Source: Deltaproteobacteria bacterium
GTDB taxonomy: Bacteria; Desulfobacterota; Desulfuromonadia; Geobacterales; Pseudopelobacteraceae
NCBI GenBank assembly: GCA_021781535.1
Contig: JAJXWO010000002.1
Location: 62,001 to 126,000, forward strand
Direction of reading: 5' to 3'
Length of the DNA stretch: 64,000 nucleotides
Shown here: piece by piece, positions 27,230-35,602 of the stretch
Position numbering within the stretch: the first letter of the stretch is position 1
Layout of the letters: each line of letters starts with the position of its first letter
Program-made: the position numbers and the translations under genes
The notes under the pieces: generated by a model
The model's database searches: none
What the model saw: only the letters and a program-made list of their open reading frames with translations
Told to the model about the DNA's origin: nothing

Positions 27230-27979
27230 TCACTTTATTACGGCATCTTTCAACGCAAGTTTCATCGATTTGGAGTTTGCAACGTCATCTGTAGTAAGAT
27301 CCCCGGCGACGTCTTTCGGTGTCAAAATCTCTTGTTTCCAAAGCTGATACGACATCGGTAGCATCATGGCCCGGAATTCGGGGAGCGGCACAGTTGAGAA
27401 AACTTGATGTGTTGACATGGCGTACATAATTGAAAAACTTGTCATCGGTTCCACTTGAAAAGCGGCTGATGCCTCAGCCATCGTTGGCGTATAAGACGGA
27501 GTTTTCAGACGTCGAAGAAGTATCTCTTCTGGAAAAAATCGGACACGTTCAACCGGAACAAAAAGCTTATGGAAAGCTTGAAATTCTTCCATCGATGCCA
27601 CAAATATTTCGATCCGAACTTTCTTATAAGCATACTGGAAATAATCAGCGACATGATCCACGGTTCGTTCATTAAAAGCGTTGGTCGGATCGGCATCCGG
27701 TCGGTTAAGAATCTCAGAAACCAACACAGCGGCGAATTCTTTAGAGACATCTTGTTCAGCAATCAAAGCACTTGAAATCAATGGTAGAGCAGCAGAAATT
27801 AGAAATCCCGGTCTCTCGGCATCATGTGTCTTATCAAACTGATAACCAATCTTGGCCAGCTCTGCTCGGCTCAGATAATCGGATAGAATAAGCGGCGGTA
27901 AGCCACCAGTATTGACGTTAGTTGCTTCAACTTGGGTTCTAACGTCTTTCGTCGGGTCAATCATGGTCGTTAACAGCAT
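27230..27979 (-). CDS. Element protein of unknown function (249 aa)
   Basis: I do not recognise it. The chain is soluble with no obvious signal or TM segments. Distinctive stretches are LPPLILSDYLSRAELAKIGY and VRFFPEEILLRRLKTPSYTP. Its start codon overlaps the end of the 31-residue ORF, with TAGGAGACTACC before it, so translation of the two is probably coupled. It sits in the minus-strand run that leads from the 83-aa gene to the 497-aa gene. Confidence 0.7.
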   Translation of the reverse strand: MLLTTMIDPTKDVRTQVEATNVNTGGLPPLILSDYLSRAELAKIGYQFDKTHDAERPGFLISAALPLISSALIAEQDVSKEFAAVLVSEILNRPDADPTNAFNERTVDHVADYFQYAYKKVRIEIFVASMEEFQAFHKLFVPVERVRFFPEEILLRRLKTPSYTPTMAEASAAFQVEPMTSFSIMYAMSTHQVFSTVPLPEFRAMMLPMSYQLWKQEILTPKDVAGDLTTDDVANSKSMKLALKDAVIK

Positions 27980-28065
27980 GGTAGTCTCCTAGTCGTTTGA
28001 TTTTCAGCACAGCCACAAAAAGAGTAGTCCGAGGCTTGAGTCTTGGTACTCTGTGACGTTGTCAT
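27970..28065 (-). CDS. 31-residue cysteine-containing ORF
   Basis: Encodes MTTSQSTKTQASDYSFCGCA and 11 more residues ending CC. AAGGAG lies eight bases before the ATG. Its stop overlaps the next gene start by ten bases. The two cysteine pairs (CGC and CC) could bind a metal. Function unknown. Confidence 0.55.
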   Translation of the reverse strand: MTTSQSTKTQASDYSFCGCAENQTTRRLPCC

Positions 28066-28090
28066 ATTCCGTCTCCTTGTCTTTATAAGT

Positions 28091-28342
28091 TCACATCCCG
28101 ATCCGTAAAAACATCTGGTCGATTTCATCAGCGTCAACATCCATCTTCGGAAGCAACTGCTCATAAACCCGACGCAAATCATCAAGCCGGTCATTCAGCA
28201 ACTCAGTACAAAGCTGTGTCTCACGCTTTGCAGCAGCAGCAGACAACCGACTCACAAACTCAAGATTCTCTTTAGAAACAAAGGCTCGAAACGACCCAAC
28301 ACCTCGATCCCCTACAGCCAAGCCACCATAATTCCCGCGCAT
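28091..28342 (-). CDS. Element protein of unknown function (83 aa)
   Basis: An 83-residue chain with a helical, charged C-terminal half (AAAAKRETQLCTELLNDRLD, DLRRVYEQLLPKMDVDADEI). CGGAGGCTTT immediately precedes the ATG. It is the first gene of the downstream minus-strand group and may be a small regulator or structural component, but no known motif is visible. Confidence 0.6.
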   Translation of the reverse strand: MRGNYGGLAVGDRGVGSFRAFVSKENLEFVSRLSAAAAKRETQLCTELLNDRLDDLRRVYEQLLPKMDVDADEIDQMFLRIGM

Positions 28343-29521
28343 AAAGCCTCCGTGAAGTGAACTGTCCTGATAGATATCTATACGTGAGAGTCCAATAAAC
28401 GTTCACTTCGTTGGCGAAAATTCCATATCTCGAAAACGATGCCCACTGACGTGGGCAGACATACACAATCGACGCGTCGGCCAGGTCTTCAATCTTCTCA
28501 TACCACGATGCGTGGCACGTCGCGGCGGTGTGCTTGGTCGAGACGATCAGACACAAACTCTCTTCTAGTGGCGGTTCTGAGAATCAGTTTGTAAGTGATG
28601 AAATGATGGTATGGCGTTGCTGGTGGCGTGATCAGTAAGAAGTGTGTTGTCAGTAACCGGGACGGCAACCTTCAAAACAAGCTGCCCTGAAGTTCGCAGA
28701 TTTTAATTGTTTTTAAAAGCTGTTCTAATATATACATAATAAATGCTTCGGTTATTTCTGCAGATGTTTATGGGTATTTGCCTACTTTCCGGTTGTGCGG
28801 AAAAATATGTACTGGTACCAGTAACTCATCCGCTACCAGCAGAGTCGCCAGGTATATTTGAAGCTTTCGGATTGCCAAGCTCAGGGACAGTTTTGAAATG
28901 ATCTCGTTAACAAAACAACTCCATTGTAAAAAGACGAAACATTATATAACTCTTTATCGAAGGTTATGGGGAGGTTTAGAGGGGTAAGGTTTAAAAATGG
29001 ATCGACTGACTCCGGGGCTCAAGTATCCGGGACTCCGGTTCTAGTCTCTACATAAATGTGTCGAAGGATTCCGGTATCGTCTGGGAGCAAGAAGCTTGAA
29101 TATTGGTTACTGATCGTCTTGCTCCGCTGTACCTTCGCGAGAGCGTTGGAACAACGATCTTGTGCGGCAGCTTCCATACGGTATTACAAAAAACAAACCA
29201 AGAAAACACCAGCCCGTGCACCCCGTGGTTCATACCACCATATCACTAAGTCCAAATCCTCGGCCCACCTCCAAGGAGAGCGTACGTGCTTGCTTAGTAC
29301 GATCTTCTTGACGTGATATGTGGGATGAATCACACTACCACGCCAAAAAAGATTCATCACACAAACACCAATACAAACATACAATCACCAGAATCATCCC
29401 AGTACGTCTCAAATCACTTCATGTATATGCTACTATCAATAATTTCTTCCGCAAGCCCCTATGGTCTCATACACTAACACCTGCACCCTCGCGCGGCGCG
29501 GCTTCGCCGCTTCGTTGACAA
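28343..29521. other. 1.2-kb element interval, mostly without clear genes
   Basis: The only ORF I support is the small lipoprotein at 28743-28901. A minus-strand frame at 28272-28556 (TTG start) has no convincing features. Several short ORFs are present in both directions without good ribosome sites. A hairpin (GCGGCGAAGCCGC) lies around 29500 after the primase gene. Confidence 0.4.
28743..28901 (+). CDS. Small lipoprotein, 52 aa, in the element
   Basis: MLRLFLQMFMGICLLSGCAE: a signal with a good lipobox (LLSGC) and a short Pro-containing mature part. It reads against the neighbouring element genes. Its size and Pro content recall Rz1-type spanin lipoproteins of phages, but no Rz partner overlaps it. 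No strong ribosome site is visible, hence the modest confidence. Confidence 0.5.
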   Translation: MLRLFLQMFMGICLLSGCAEKYVLVPVTHPLPAESPGIFEAFGLPSSGTVLK

Positions 29522-30943
29522 TCACATGCAACGGTTGGTTAAGAAGTGCCCTGCTGACGATTTTGACACACCATTCTGAGTCAGCAACTGGTATATCTCT
29601 TTTCGTCCAACTTCCTCAATGCACTCATCAGGGCTCAGCGCCTGCCCAAATCCGTCCGTCAGGGTCGCGGCATTAGTAAACCTTACATTAGATAGCGTTA
29701 CATTCAGCTGGATCACTTTTGAGAATTCGTTAGCAAGGTAATGCTGGTCACGGCAAAGAATTCCGGTTTCTTCAAAATATTGTAAAAATTTCAAATACGT
29801 CTTATCTGAACACCATTCTATTAATTTGCCGCTATGAACATTCAGCCGCTGCTTCTTGTGGGCATTGAAATATGAAAGCAACCGGCAGAAGAACTTAAAT
29901 CGTGGAATATTGCCGCCGCATACTTTTGCAGCAGTGGCAATATCATCCTTGGTCAACCAGCCGTAATAATTATTGTGTGTTGTGGCTGGATACTGGCCGT
30001 AATCTTCAAACGTACTCCAAATGTAACCAACTAATGCTTCATGTTCACGGCGTACCTGCTGCTCCGTTCGATAATCACCGCGATTTATTGCATCAGCATC
30101 TTTACTAAAACCATTTGTCTGGTTACGAACCCAGTTCATCAATTCATCTGTTGCCTGCTCTGGAGTCAAATTCAGCCGCCATAGCCAATGTGCAACTTTA
30201 CGTTGCGAATGGTATCTGGTTTCCGATGATGCCTGCAAACCGTACATATATAAATCTGCACCCTCCTTCATGGCCCCCTTCGTCGGCATCGGCAATGTAC
30301 CTGTTGATAATTTCCCAGCTAGCCTGGCTGCATGTCGAGTTGCAGTTGCAAAGGACTTCAGATCTAATGGCTGCAAATTGTTAAAGACTTCCAGTTTATC
30401 TTCAAGCGTAGTTAATTGATTACCAACAAACCGGCAGGACGGATGAAACGGTGCGCGAATAACACGATTATCCTGCGGATAAAGATCAATTTCAGTCAGG
30501 TTTTTCATTATCCTCATCGATGCCGATAACTGCTTGACCTGCGGCCCAAGAATATCATGTAACAACCGGACAGTTGCTGGCTTACCATCATACTCAGGTT
30601 TGAACAGTAAGTGATACGACCCCGGTGATGTTTCATACACCATTGAATCGAGATTGCCGCCAATATGAAAATTATTACGGATGCCATCCAGCAGTAAGCT
30701 GGAGTTCAGATCATCTACATCAAGAACACCATATCCAGGATACCACTTCGATAGAGTCCCCAGCATACTTTCACCATGCAGGTGTGCTTGTATATCATCA
30801 TCACAAATCGGCGTATCAACAGTTCGCCAATCAGTATCTTTAACGCCATGTCTCGGAGTGCGCTGGATAAATATATTAGCGTAGGAATTTAAATCTTCGT
30901 AGAAGAATCTCTCACTGCGACTTTCGATTATATCTTGAATCAT
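29522..30943 (-). CDS. AEP-type primase / replication protein
   Basis: 473 residues. The three motifs of the archaeo-eukaryotic primase superfamily are visible in order: YGVLDVDDLN (acidic pair Asp75 and Asp77), GSYHLLFKP (His111) and EIDLYPQDNRVIRAPFHPS (Asp153). It probably primes or performs replication of the excised element. The C-terminal half has no identified helicase motif, unlike many primase-helicase fusions in mobile elements, so a host helicase may be needed. The ATG at 30943 follows TCTGGAGCCGTGCC. It lies downstream of the 128-aa gene on the same strand. Confidence 0.82.
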   Translation of the reverse strand: MIQDIIESRSERFFYEDLNSYANIFIQRTPRHGVKDTDWRTVDTPICDDDIQAHLHGESMLGTLSKWYPGYGVLDVDDLNSSLLLDGIRNNFHIGGNLDSMVYETSPGSYHLLFKPEYDGKPATVRLLHDILGPQVKQLSASMRIMKNLTEIDLYPQDNRVIRAPFHPSCRFVGNQLTTLEDKLEVFNNLQPLDLKSFATATRHAARLAGKLSTGTLPMPTKGAMKEGADLYMYGLQASSETRYHSQRKVAHWLWRLNLTPEQATDELMNWVRNQTNGFSKDADAINRGDYRTEQQVRREHEALVGYIWSTFEDYGQYPATTHNNYYGWLTKDDIATAAKVCGGNIPRFKFFCRLLSYFNAHKKQRLNVHSGKLIEWCSDKTYLKFLQYFEETGILCRDQHYLANEFSKVIQLNVTLSNVRFTNAATLTDGFGQALSPDECIEEVGRKEIYQLLTQNGVSKSSAGHFLTNRCM

Positions 30944-31073
30944 GGCACGGCTCCAGAATAGTCGTGTAAGGATGTACCGAGGACGTGGCTACCAACCATG
31001 TCCTTGGCCTTTTTTGCAGCTCTGAATAGAAAGTATCCGCGAAACTCCACTTGAAGACGAAAAATAATGCAAC

Positions 31074-31103
31074 AACGGCCGGATCAGTAAAGACCCGGCC
31101 GTT
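31074..31103 (-). terminator. Hairpin after the 128-aa gene
   Basis: AACGGCCGG pairs with CCGGCCGTT around a 12-base loop; reading on the minus strand a TTATTTTT stretch follows after a few bases. Confidence 0.6.
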
Positions 31104-31126
31104 ATCGTCAACGCCAGCAACAGACC

Positions 31127-31513
31127 TTACATCCGTTTCTCAGCTGGCTTAGCATTGCGCTGCGTTGCAATCGGCCGGACAGCGACACCCTTAAATGGCG
31201 GGTTGCCGAGCAAGCCTTTACCATCGCGCAGATCTTCTTGAAGATCATCTGAAACAACTGTGACCTCAATAAGATCACCTTCTGTAACGTCATCACCCAG
31301 CAGCGGAGTCAAAGTCGAAACCGCAGTTTTAGTCAGTAAAATACCCCGTAACGGTCTGTAGCCTTTCGCAGACTTGGCACCCTGCTCACCAACCGCCTCA
31401 ACGGCAATGTACACAGTCCCTATGGATGACGGATCTTTAATCTTACGCAAAAAACCGTCAATAAGCGCAAACCCAGACTGCAACTCTTGCTTCTCTTCTT
31501 CAACTTTACTCAT
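31127..31513 (-). CDS. Element protein of unknown function (128 aa)
   Basis: A 128-residue soluble protein (GTVYIAVEAVGEQGAKSAKG, YRPLRGILLTKTAVSTLTPL, LIEVTVVSDDLQEDLRDGKG). Beta-rich segments and a basic C-terminus (RPIATQRNAKPAEKRM) would fit a small DNA-binding protein, such as an ssDNA-binding partner of the primase, but this is inference; no family is recognised. GGGAGGAAACGAATC precedes the ATG. It is the first minus-strand gene after the right end of the element. Confidence 0.65.
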   Translation of the reverse strand: MSKVEEEKQELQSGFALIDGFLRKIKDPSSIGTVYIAVEAVGEQGAKSAKGYRPLRGILLTKTAVSTLTPLLGDDVTEGDLIEVTVVSDDLQEDLRDGKGLLGNPPFKGVAVRPIATQRNAKPAEKRM

Positions 31514-32149
31514 GATTCGTTTCCTCCCCGAAGTTAGTATTAATTCTGACCTGGTCTAGCTTTGTGCTAGGCTGTTACTAATGGGGGCGGAATTGCCCGA
31601 GGCCACATGGCGTCTTGCGTGAACAGATTGTTTTTTTAGGTTCCGGGTCATCACCACCTCTCGTCCTGAATTTTACATCTGTTTTCATAGTGCAATGCAG
31701 AGGCCAAGTTTCAGTTCTTGTAAGCCAAGTATCTGTTTTTAAAAAATATTTGCATAAGTAAAAAATATTTTATTTTTCGAGATTCAAAACGGGTGTTTTG
31801 CGGAGAATTGCGTTGGCATGACTTTTGGCAGGTGTAAATATTTGTCATAACGAGCTGACAATTTACGGCAGTTAACTTCTGGCGGTAATAGCGATTGTCT
31901 GGAGAAAACAGCAGTGACTTCTTGTTGTTATATTCATAGTTCAGACAAAACCAGCAGTTTTCTTCAGTCCCTGCGTATCCACAAAAACCGCTCTGGTATA
32001 TATTTTCACTGTCTTTTAAGATTAGAATTGGATAGGATGATCACGTACAAATTACGTACATAAAACGTACAAGATCAAGTGCGGAAGCGTATTTGAAAAG
32101 CGTAACAATAACAGCATATTGAGTCAGTGCATAAGCCCTGGGTACCAAT
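31514..32149. other. Right-end region of the element, no gene seen
   Basis: About 640 bp, AT-rich, between the 128-aa gene and the right att copy. It holds the second ACGTAC repeat (32043-32060) and a third half-copy (ACGTAC, 32065-32070). It probably carries the promoter for the minus-strand genes. Confidence 0.45.
32043..32060 (+). repeat. 18-bp ACGTAC repeat near right end
   Basis: Exact copy of 23784-23801; a further ACGTAC follows at 32065-32070. Confidence 0.6.
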
Positions 32150-32166
32150 TCTCGCCTTCGGCACCA
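32150..32166 (+). repeat. attR-like copy of the tRNA-Leu 3' end
   Basis: TCTCGCCTTCGGCACCA repeats the last 17 bases of tRNA-Leu, marking the right boundary. Just after it comes the hairpin that probably terminated the tRNA transcript before integration. Confidence 0.85.
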
Positions 32167-32202
32167 ACCAGAATAAATCAATGGCAAGCATGTTGAAATC
32201 AT

Positions 32203-32250
32203 AAAAGCCCGTTTTTCACAGTTTATGACTGTTGATAAAATGGGCTTTTT
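32203..32250 (+). terminator. Terminator, probably the ancestral one of tRNA-Leu
   Basis: AAAAGCCC pairs with GGGCTTTTT around a long, partly paired loop. It lies about 40 bases after the right att copy, consistent with having followed tRNA-Leu originally. Confidence 0.5.
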
Positions 32251-32322
32251 CACGCCTGAACACTCGTCAGTATATATTCTCGACTTTCATTGTTTGCCTC
32301 TTTTCATCACAAACCTGGAGCT

Positions 32323-33246
32323 CTATCGATGCTCTTCTCTGCGTCCCATTTTCCGCTTTTCACCACGAAAGCTAGGACGGTAGAATCGCCCGTCATAGTG
32401 TGCTCTGTCGTGCTCATATCGTTTGAACTCAATTTCCCGATAATGCCGGATAGCATCAATTCGATGCCTGAGTAGAACCGGTGGAAAATGTCTCCTGGTA
32501 GCACGCACCCACGGTCCGTTGTAATACAGTCCACGATACCAGCTTCCGCCGTAAAAGTAGAAATAGTCAACCCCGGTATAAACCAGGTCATAAGGGGTTC
32601 CGACCGCAACGTACAGATTGAGCGCGGGCGAGTAGATGAACTGAGGCGTTTCGCCGCCATAGAGCTCTATTGGCGGTGGTGGATAATCCGTTGTCTCTGG
32701 CGATGCCTCTGGTGGTGGAGGCTCTGACGGCAAAGCATATGCTTGATCCATAACAGGTGGCGGCGGTACTGCATGTACTGGCTGGGGAGGTGGGGCTGCA
32801 ATACGCCGGCGATATCCGGGTACCTGATTCCCGTAAGAGTACATGCACTGGACATAAGCATTGTCGTATCTGCGCTGAGCCTCACTTCCATAGTCCCTGC
32901 CCGCGTCGGAGCCTGCTGCTGATCCGATCAGAAGCCCGCTTGCGGCACCAATGAGGGCTCCGGTTCCGGCGTTGCCTGATGCTGAACCTATAACCGCGCC
33001 CAGCCCTGTTCCTATTGCAGTGCCCGCGATTGCTCCGGTAGCAACATTATTGTCATAGTTCTCTTGAACAGAACCACCACTTTGTCGTTCCGCCCACTGT
33101 CTGCAGCTTGCGACTTCACCCCGGAATGCCTCATACGACTTGCCTTGTGCCGGCAGCACATTTACGCTTGGTCCCATTGGAAGAGTTGCACAGCCACTTA
33201 ACAGTAAAAGCAAAAGAGCCGGTACGAGTTTTTGTCTAAATCCCAT
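32323..33246 (-). CDS. Glycine-zipper lipoprotein with YNGPW module
   Basis: 307 residues. Lipobox LLLSGC. After a short N-region there is a glycine-zipper membrane segment (GAIAGTAIGTGLGAVIGSAS, GNAGTGALIGAASGLLIGSA), like YMGG or OmpA-type zipper proteins. A Pro-rich linker (APPPQPVHAVPPPPV) leads to an aromatic module (DYFYFYGGSWYRGLYYNGPW) related to that of the secreted protein at 11842-12852, and a basic tail (RHRIDAIRHYREIEFKRYEH). It is likely anchored in the outer membrane with the zipper inserted in lipid. AAAAAAGGGGTAACAAGACG precedes the ATG. Confidence 0.82.
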   Translation of the reverse strand: MGFRQKLVPALLLLLLSGCATLPMGPSVNVLPAQGKSYEAFRGEVASCRQWAERQSGGSVQENYDNNVATGAIAGTAIGTGLGAVIGSASGNAGTGALIGAASGLLIGSAAGSDAGRDYGSEAQRRYDNAYVQCMYSYGNQVPGYRRRIAAPPPQPVHAVPPPPVMDQAYALPSEPPPPEASPETTDYPPPPIELYGGETPQFIYSPALNLYVAVGTPYDLVYTGVDYFYFYGGSWYRGLYYNGPWVRATRRHFPPVLLRHRIDAIRHYREIEFKRYEHDRAHYDGRFYRPSFRGEKRKMGRREEHR

Positions 33247-33369
33247 CGTCTTGTTACCCCTTTTTTATTGTCCCCAAAGTTTTGATGCAGAGCCAGTTGT
33301 GATGAAACCACCCTATGGCGGAAAACAGCACGTGACCCAGGAATCCTCAGAAGTGCGATGAAAGTCAGC

Positions 33370-33879
33370 TCAGAATCCGGCCTTATCCCATTTTCGCTGT
33401 TTTTCAGGAGCCAGCAGGCGCAGATCTTTTGCCTTCGCCTGCTGTTCAGGCGTAAGAACCGCATGAATCTGGTTTTGTACCTTGAGCCTTGATACCATCA
33501 ATTCTGTCCGGACGGTCTCATCGCTTGCGATCAAGGATCGTATTGCCGATTCATCAAACGGGTCCGCATGAGACATCTTGTTAATTTTTTTTCGATCGGC
33601 TACAAGCGTGTGCCGTAAAGAAGCGTTTTTCTGCCGGGCAGCCGTAACTATGGCTTTTATCTGTGCTCGTTGCGCATCGGTGAGACCGAGTAATTCTACC
33701 ATGGCGGCATGTTTTTTTTCACGGTAATTTTTGAATCCGTTGCCGTGCTGATGAGTGGGCATGGTGGTTGTCGCTTCTCCCGTGCTTGACCCGATTTGTG
33801 TGTTGTCAGCAAGCGCAAGTGATGCAGCAATTGCCGTTACTACTGCTGTAAGAGTCAGAATAAGAAACTTTCTTTTCAT
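33370..33879 (-). CDS. Spy/CpxP-like periplasmic protein
   Basis: 169 residues. A signal peptide ends near SLALADN. The helical body has the LTxxQ family motifs (GLTDAQRAQIKAIVTAARQ, then VLTPEQQAKAKDLRLLAP). Spy and CpxP relatives are chaperone-like periplasmic proteins that react to envelope stress or metals; here several His residues near the N-terminus (THQHGNG) may bind metal. The gene is divergent from the BaeSR-like two-component genes, and in enterobacteria spy is under Bae and Cpx control, so regulation by the neighbouring system is a reasonable inference. Confidence 0.88.
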   Translation of the reverse strand: MKRKFLILTLTAVVTAIAASLALADNTQIGSSTGEATTTMPTHQHGNGFKNYREKKHAAMVELLGLTDAQRAQIKAIVTAARQKNASLRHTLVADRKKINKMSHADPFDESAIRSLIASDETVRTELMVSRLKVQNQIHAVLTPEQQAKAKDLRLLAPEKQRKWDKAGF

Positions 33880-34162
33880 GGTAGTTCTCCTTTGCTCGGT
33901 TTATATGCCGGGAATAGCCGACATCGGTTTCGGTTTATGTTGCAATGACCTCCTGCACCTTCTGTTGCATCCCCCCTTGAGATCATCATTGTTTGAGTAA
34001 CTGTTTTCTGAAACCACTGTATGCCAACAATGTGCAGTGAATATGGAGAGAATGTGAATTTTTTCCCATCCCCCGGAATCATACTTTCTATTTTTGTGAA
34101 ACCTGATTACGATGCAAGTAACTGATGCTGACGATTAACTACGGTACATGAGATTTTAAGCG

Positions 34163-35602
34163 ATGAAATTAAATGTGACACACAGGGTTTTTTTGGCGAT
34201 TCTCGCTGCCAATGCAATCATCGTCCTCTGCATGTTCCTGATAATGCAGTTGAGTGTTGATCGCAGTTTTCTCAAGTATGTCAACCAACTGGAGCAAAAC
34301 CGGATGGACCGCTTGGCCATGAAGCTTGGACGGGCATATGATACGTGGGGGAGCTGGGAATATCTTCAGAAAGCGCCAGACGCAATTTCCGGGCTAATCA
34401 GTGAAACGTACGCAGAAGATCCCTCAAGGGGGCAATATCCGCCTCCAGTCAATAATTCCAGGCGGGAGCTTGCCCGTGTACCTGAGCCATTGGCACATCG
34501 ACGGTATTATCGTTTGGAAAGGCGGCTTGTTGTGCTGGACGCCAAACGAAACACGATCTTTGGCATCAGTAATCCTGCCGAAATTGAAATTTTCAAACCG
34601 ATCCGTGGCAAAGGAGTCGTGGTGGGATATCTGGGGCTGCTGCCCAGCAAATTTCTCTCGGATATTCATCAGCTCAAATTCGTCAAGGAACAGAAATCTG
34701 TTTTTGCACTTGTAGCATTGGTTATGCTGCTTGTCGCGGTTGCGATATCGTTGCCACTGGCACGACGTTTGGTTCGCCCACTCAAAAAACTGGCTGCTGC
34801 AACCAGCGACCTTTCATCAGGGCGCTATGATATTCGGGTCCCCGTTGATTCTGATGATGAGCTTGGCCATCTTTCACGAGATTTTAATGCACTGGCGTTG
34901 AGCCTCGACAAAAACGAGCACGCCAGGCGGCAGTTCGTGGCCGACATTTCACATGAATTGCGGACCCCGCTGGCAATTTTGGGGGGTGAGATAGAGGCCA
35001 TCCAGGATGGGATACAGGAGCTGTCGTACGAATCGATCGGCTCGCTTCAGGTTGAAGTTTTCCGTCTTAACAGGCTGGTTGACGATCTGTATCAATTGGC
35101 AATTTCTGATGTAGGAGCACTCGCATACCGGAAAGGCGATGTGAACCTGACCGATATCCTGCGCGAAGCAATAGACCGCGCTCGGCCGAAAGTGTCGGAA
35201 AGGCCTCTGACACTCAATGTCCTTTTGCCACAAGGCCCTGTTTTTGTTTTTGCCGATGCCGAACGATTGGCGCAACTCTTTGACAATCTCCTGGACAATT
35301 CCCGGAAATACACTGATCCCGGTGGTACGCTCGACATATCGCTCGAAGCGGCACATGGCGGAGTGACGGTTGATATCAAGGATAGCGGGCCGGGTGTCAC
35401 GGAAGAGGAGCGCATAAGGCTCTTCGATCGTCTCTACCGGGTGGAGGGTTCACGCAACAGGTCATCCGGCGGCGCCGGTCTTGGACTTGCCATCTGTCGC
35501 AATATCGTCGAGGCCCATGAAGGGGCGATAGAAGCGTTTCAATCGCCGCTCGGGGGGATCTGGATGCAAATTACACTGCCACAATCTGAAGGTTACCAAT
35601 GA
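34163..35602 (+). CDS. baeS: Sensor histidine kinase, BaeS-like
   Basis: 479 residues. TM1 is at 9-30 (VFLAILAANAIIVLCMFLIM), followed by a periplasmic sensor part, TM2 at about 180-199, a HAMP domain (ARRLVRPLKKLAAATSDLSS), the phospho-acceptor His264 in ADISHELRTPLAI, and ATPase motifs DNLLDNSRKYTDPGG, DSGPGVTEEE and GGAGLGLAICRN. Autophosphorylates and passes phosphate to the response regulator, whose start codon overlaps its stop codon (ATGA). The BaeS name rests on the neighbours (Spy-like and MdtABC-like genes), not on sequence comparison. Confidence 0.9.
   Translation: MKLNVTHRVFLAILAANAIIVLCMFLIMQLSVDRSFLKYVNQLEQNRMDRLAMKLGRAYDTWGSWEYLQKAPDAISGLISETYAEDPSRGQYPPPVNNSRRELARVPEPLAHRRYYRLERRLVVLDAKRNTIFGISNPAEIEIFKPIRGKGVVVGYLGLLPSKFLSDIHQLKFVKEQKSVFALVALVMLLVAVAISLPLARRLVRPLKKLAAATSDLSSGRYDIRVPVDSDDELGHLSRDFNALALSLDKNEHARRQFVADISHELRTPLAILGGEIEAIQDGIQELSYESIGSLQVEVFRLNRLVDDLYQLAISDVGALAYRKGDVNLTDILREAIDRARPKVSERPLTLNVLLPQGPVFVFADAERLAQLFDNLLDNSRKYTDPGGTLDISLEAAHGGVTVDIKDSGPGVTEEERIRLFDRLYRVEGSRNRSSGGAGLGLAICRNIVEAHEGAIEAFQSPLGGIWMQITLPQSEGYQ

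Larger units (their letters stand above)
23703..32166. mobile_element. Integrated element in tRNA-Leu, about 8.5 kb
   Basis: The two ends are marked by the 17-bp direct repeat TCTCGCCTTCGGCACCA, at 23703-23719 (inside the tRNA) and 32150-32166. The integrase gene sits next to the tRNA end, as usual. The rest of the cargo (an AEP-type primase, a 128-aa protein, and unknown ORFs) is mostly on the minus strand. The base composition looks more AT-rich than the flanks. No conjugation, capsid or packaging genes are visible. The type (phage satellite, integrative plasmid or other) is open. Confidence 0.85.

Noticed and set aside
28272-28556. Minus-strand ORF of 94 codons in the element
   Set aside because: TTG start, no ribosome site, composition rich in Trp/Cys/Arg and overlap with the 83-aa gene; more likely a chance frame.
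29048-29316. ORFs of 61 and 86 codons on opposite strands
   Set aside because: They overlap each other and have no ribosome sites or recognisable features.
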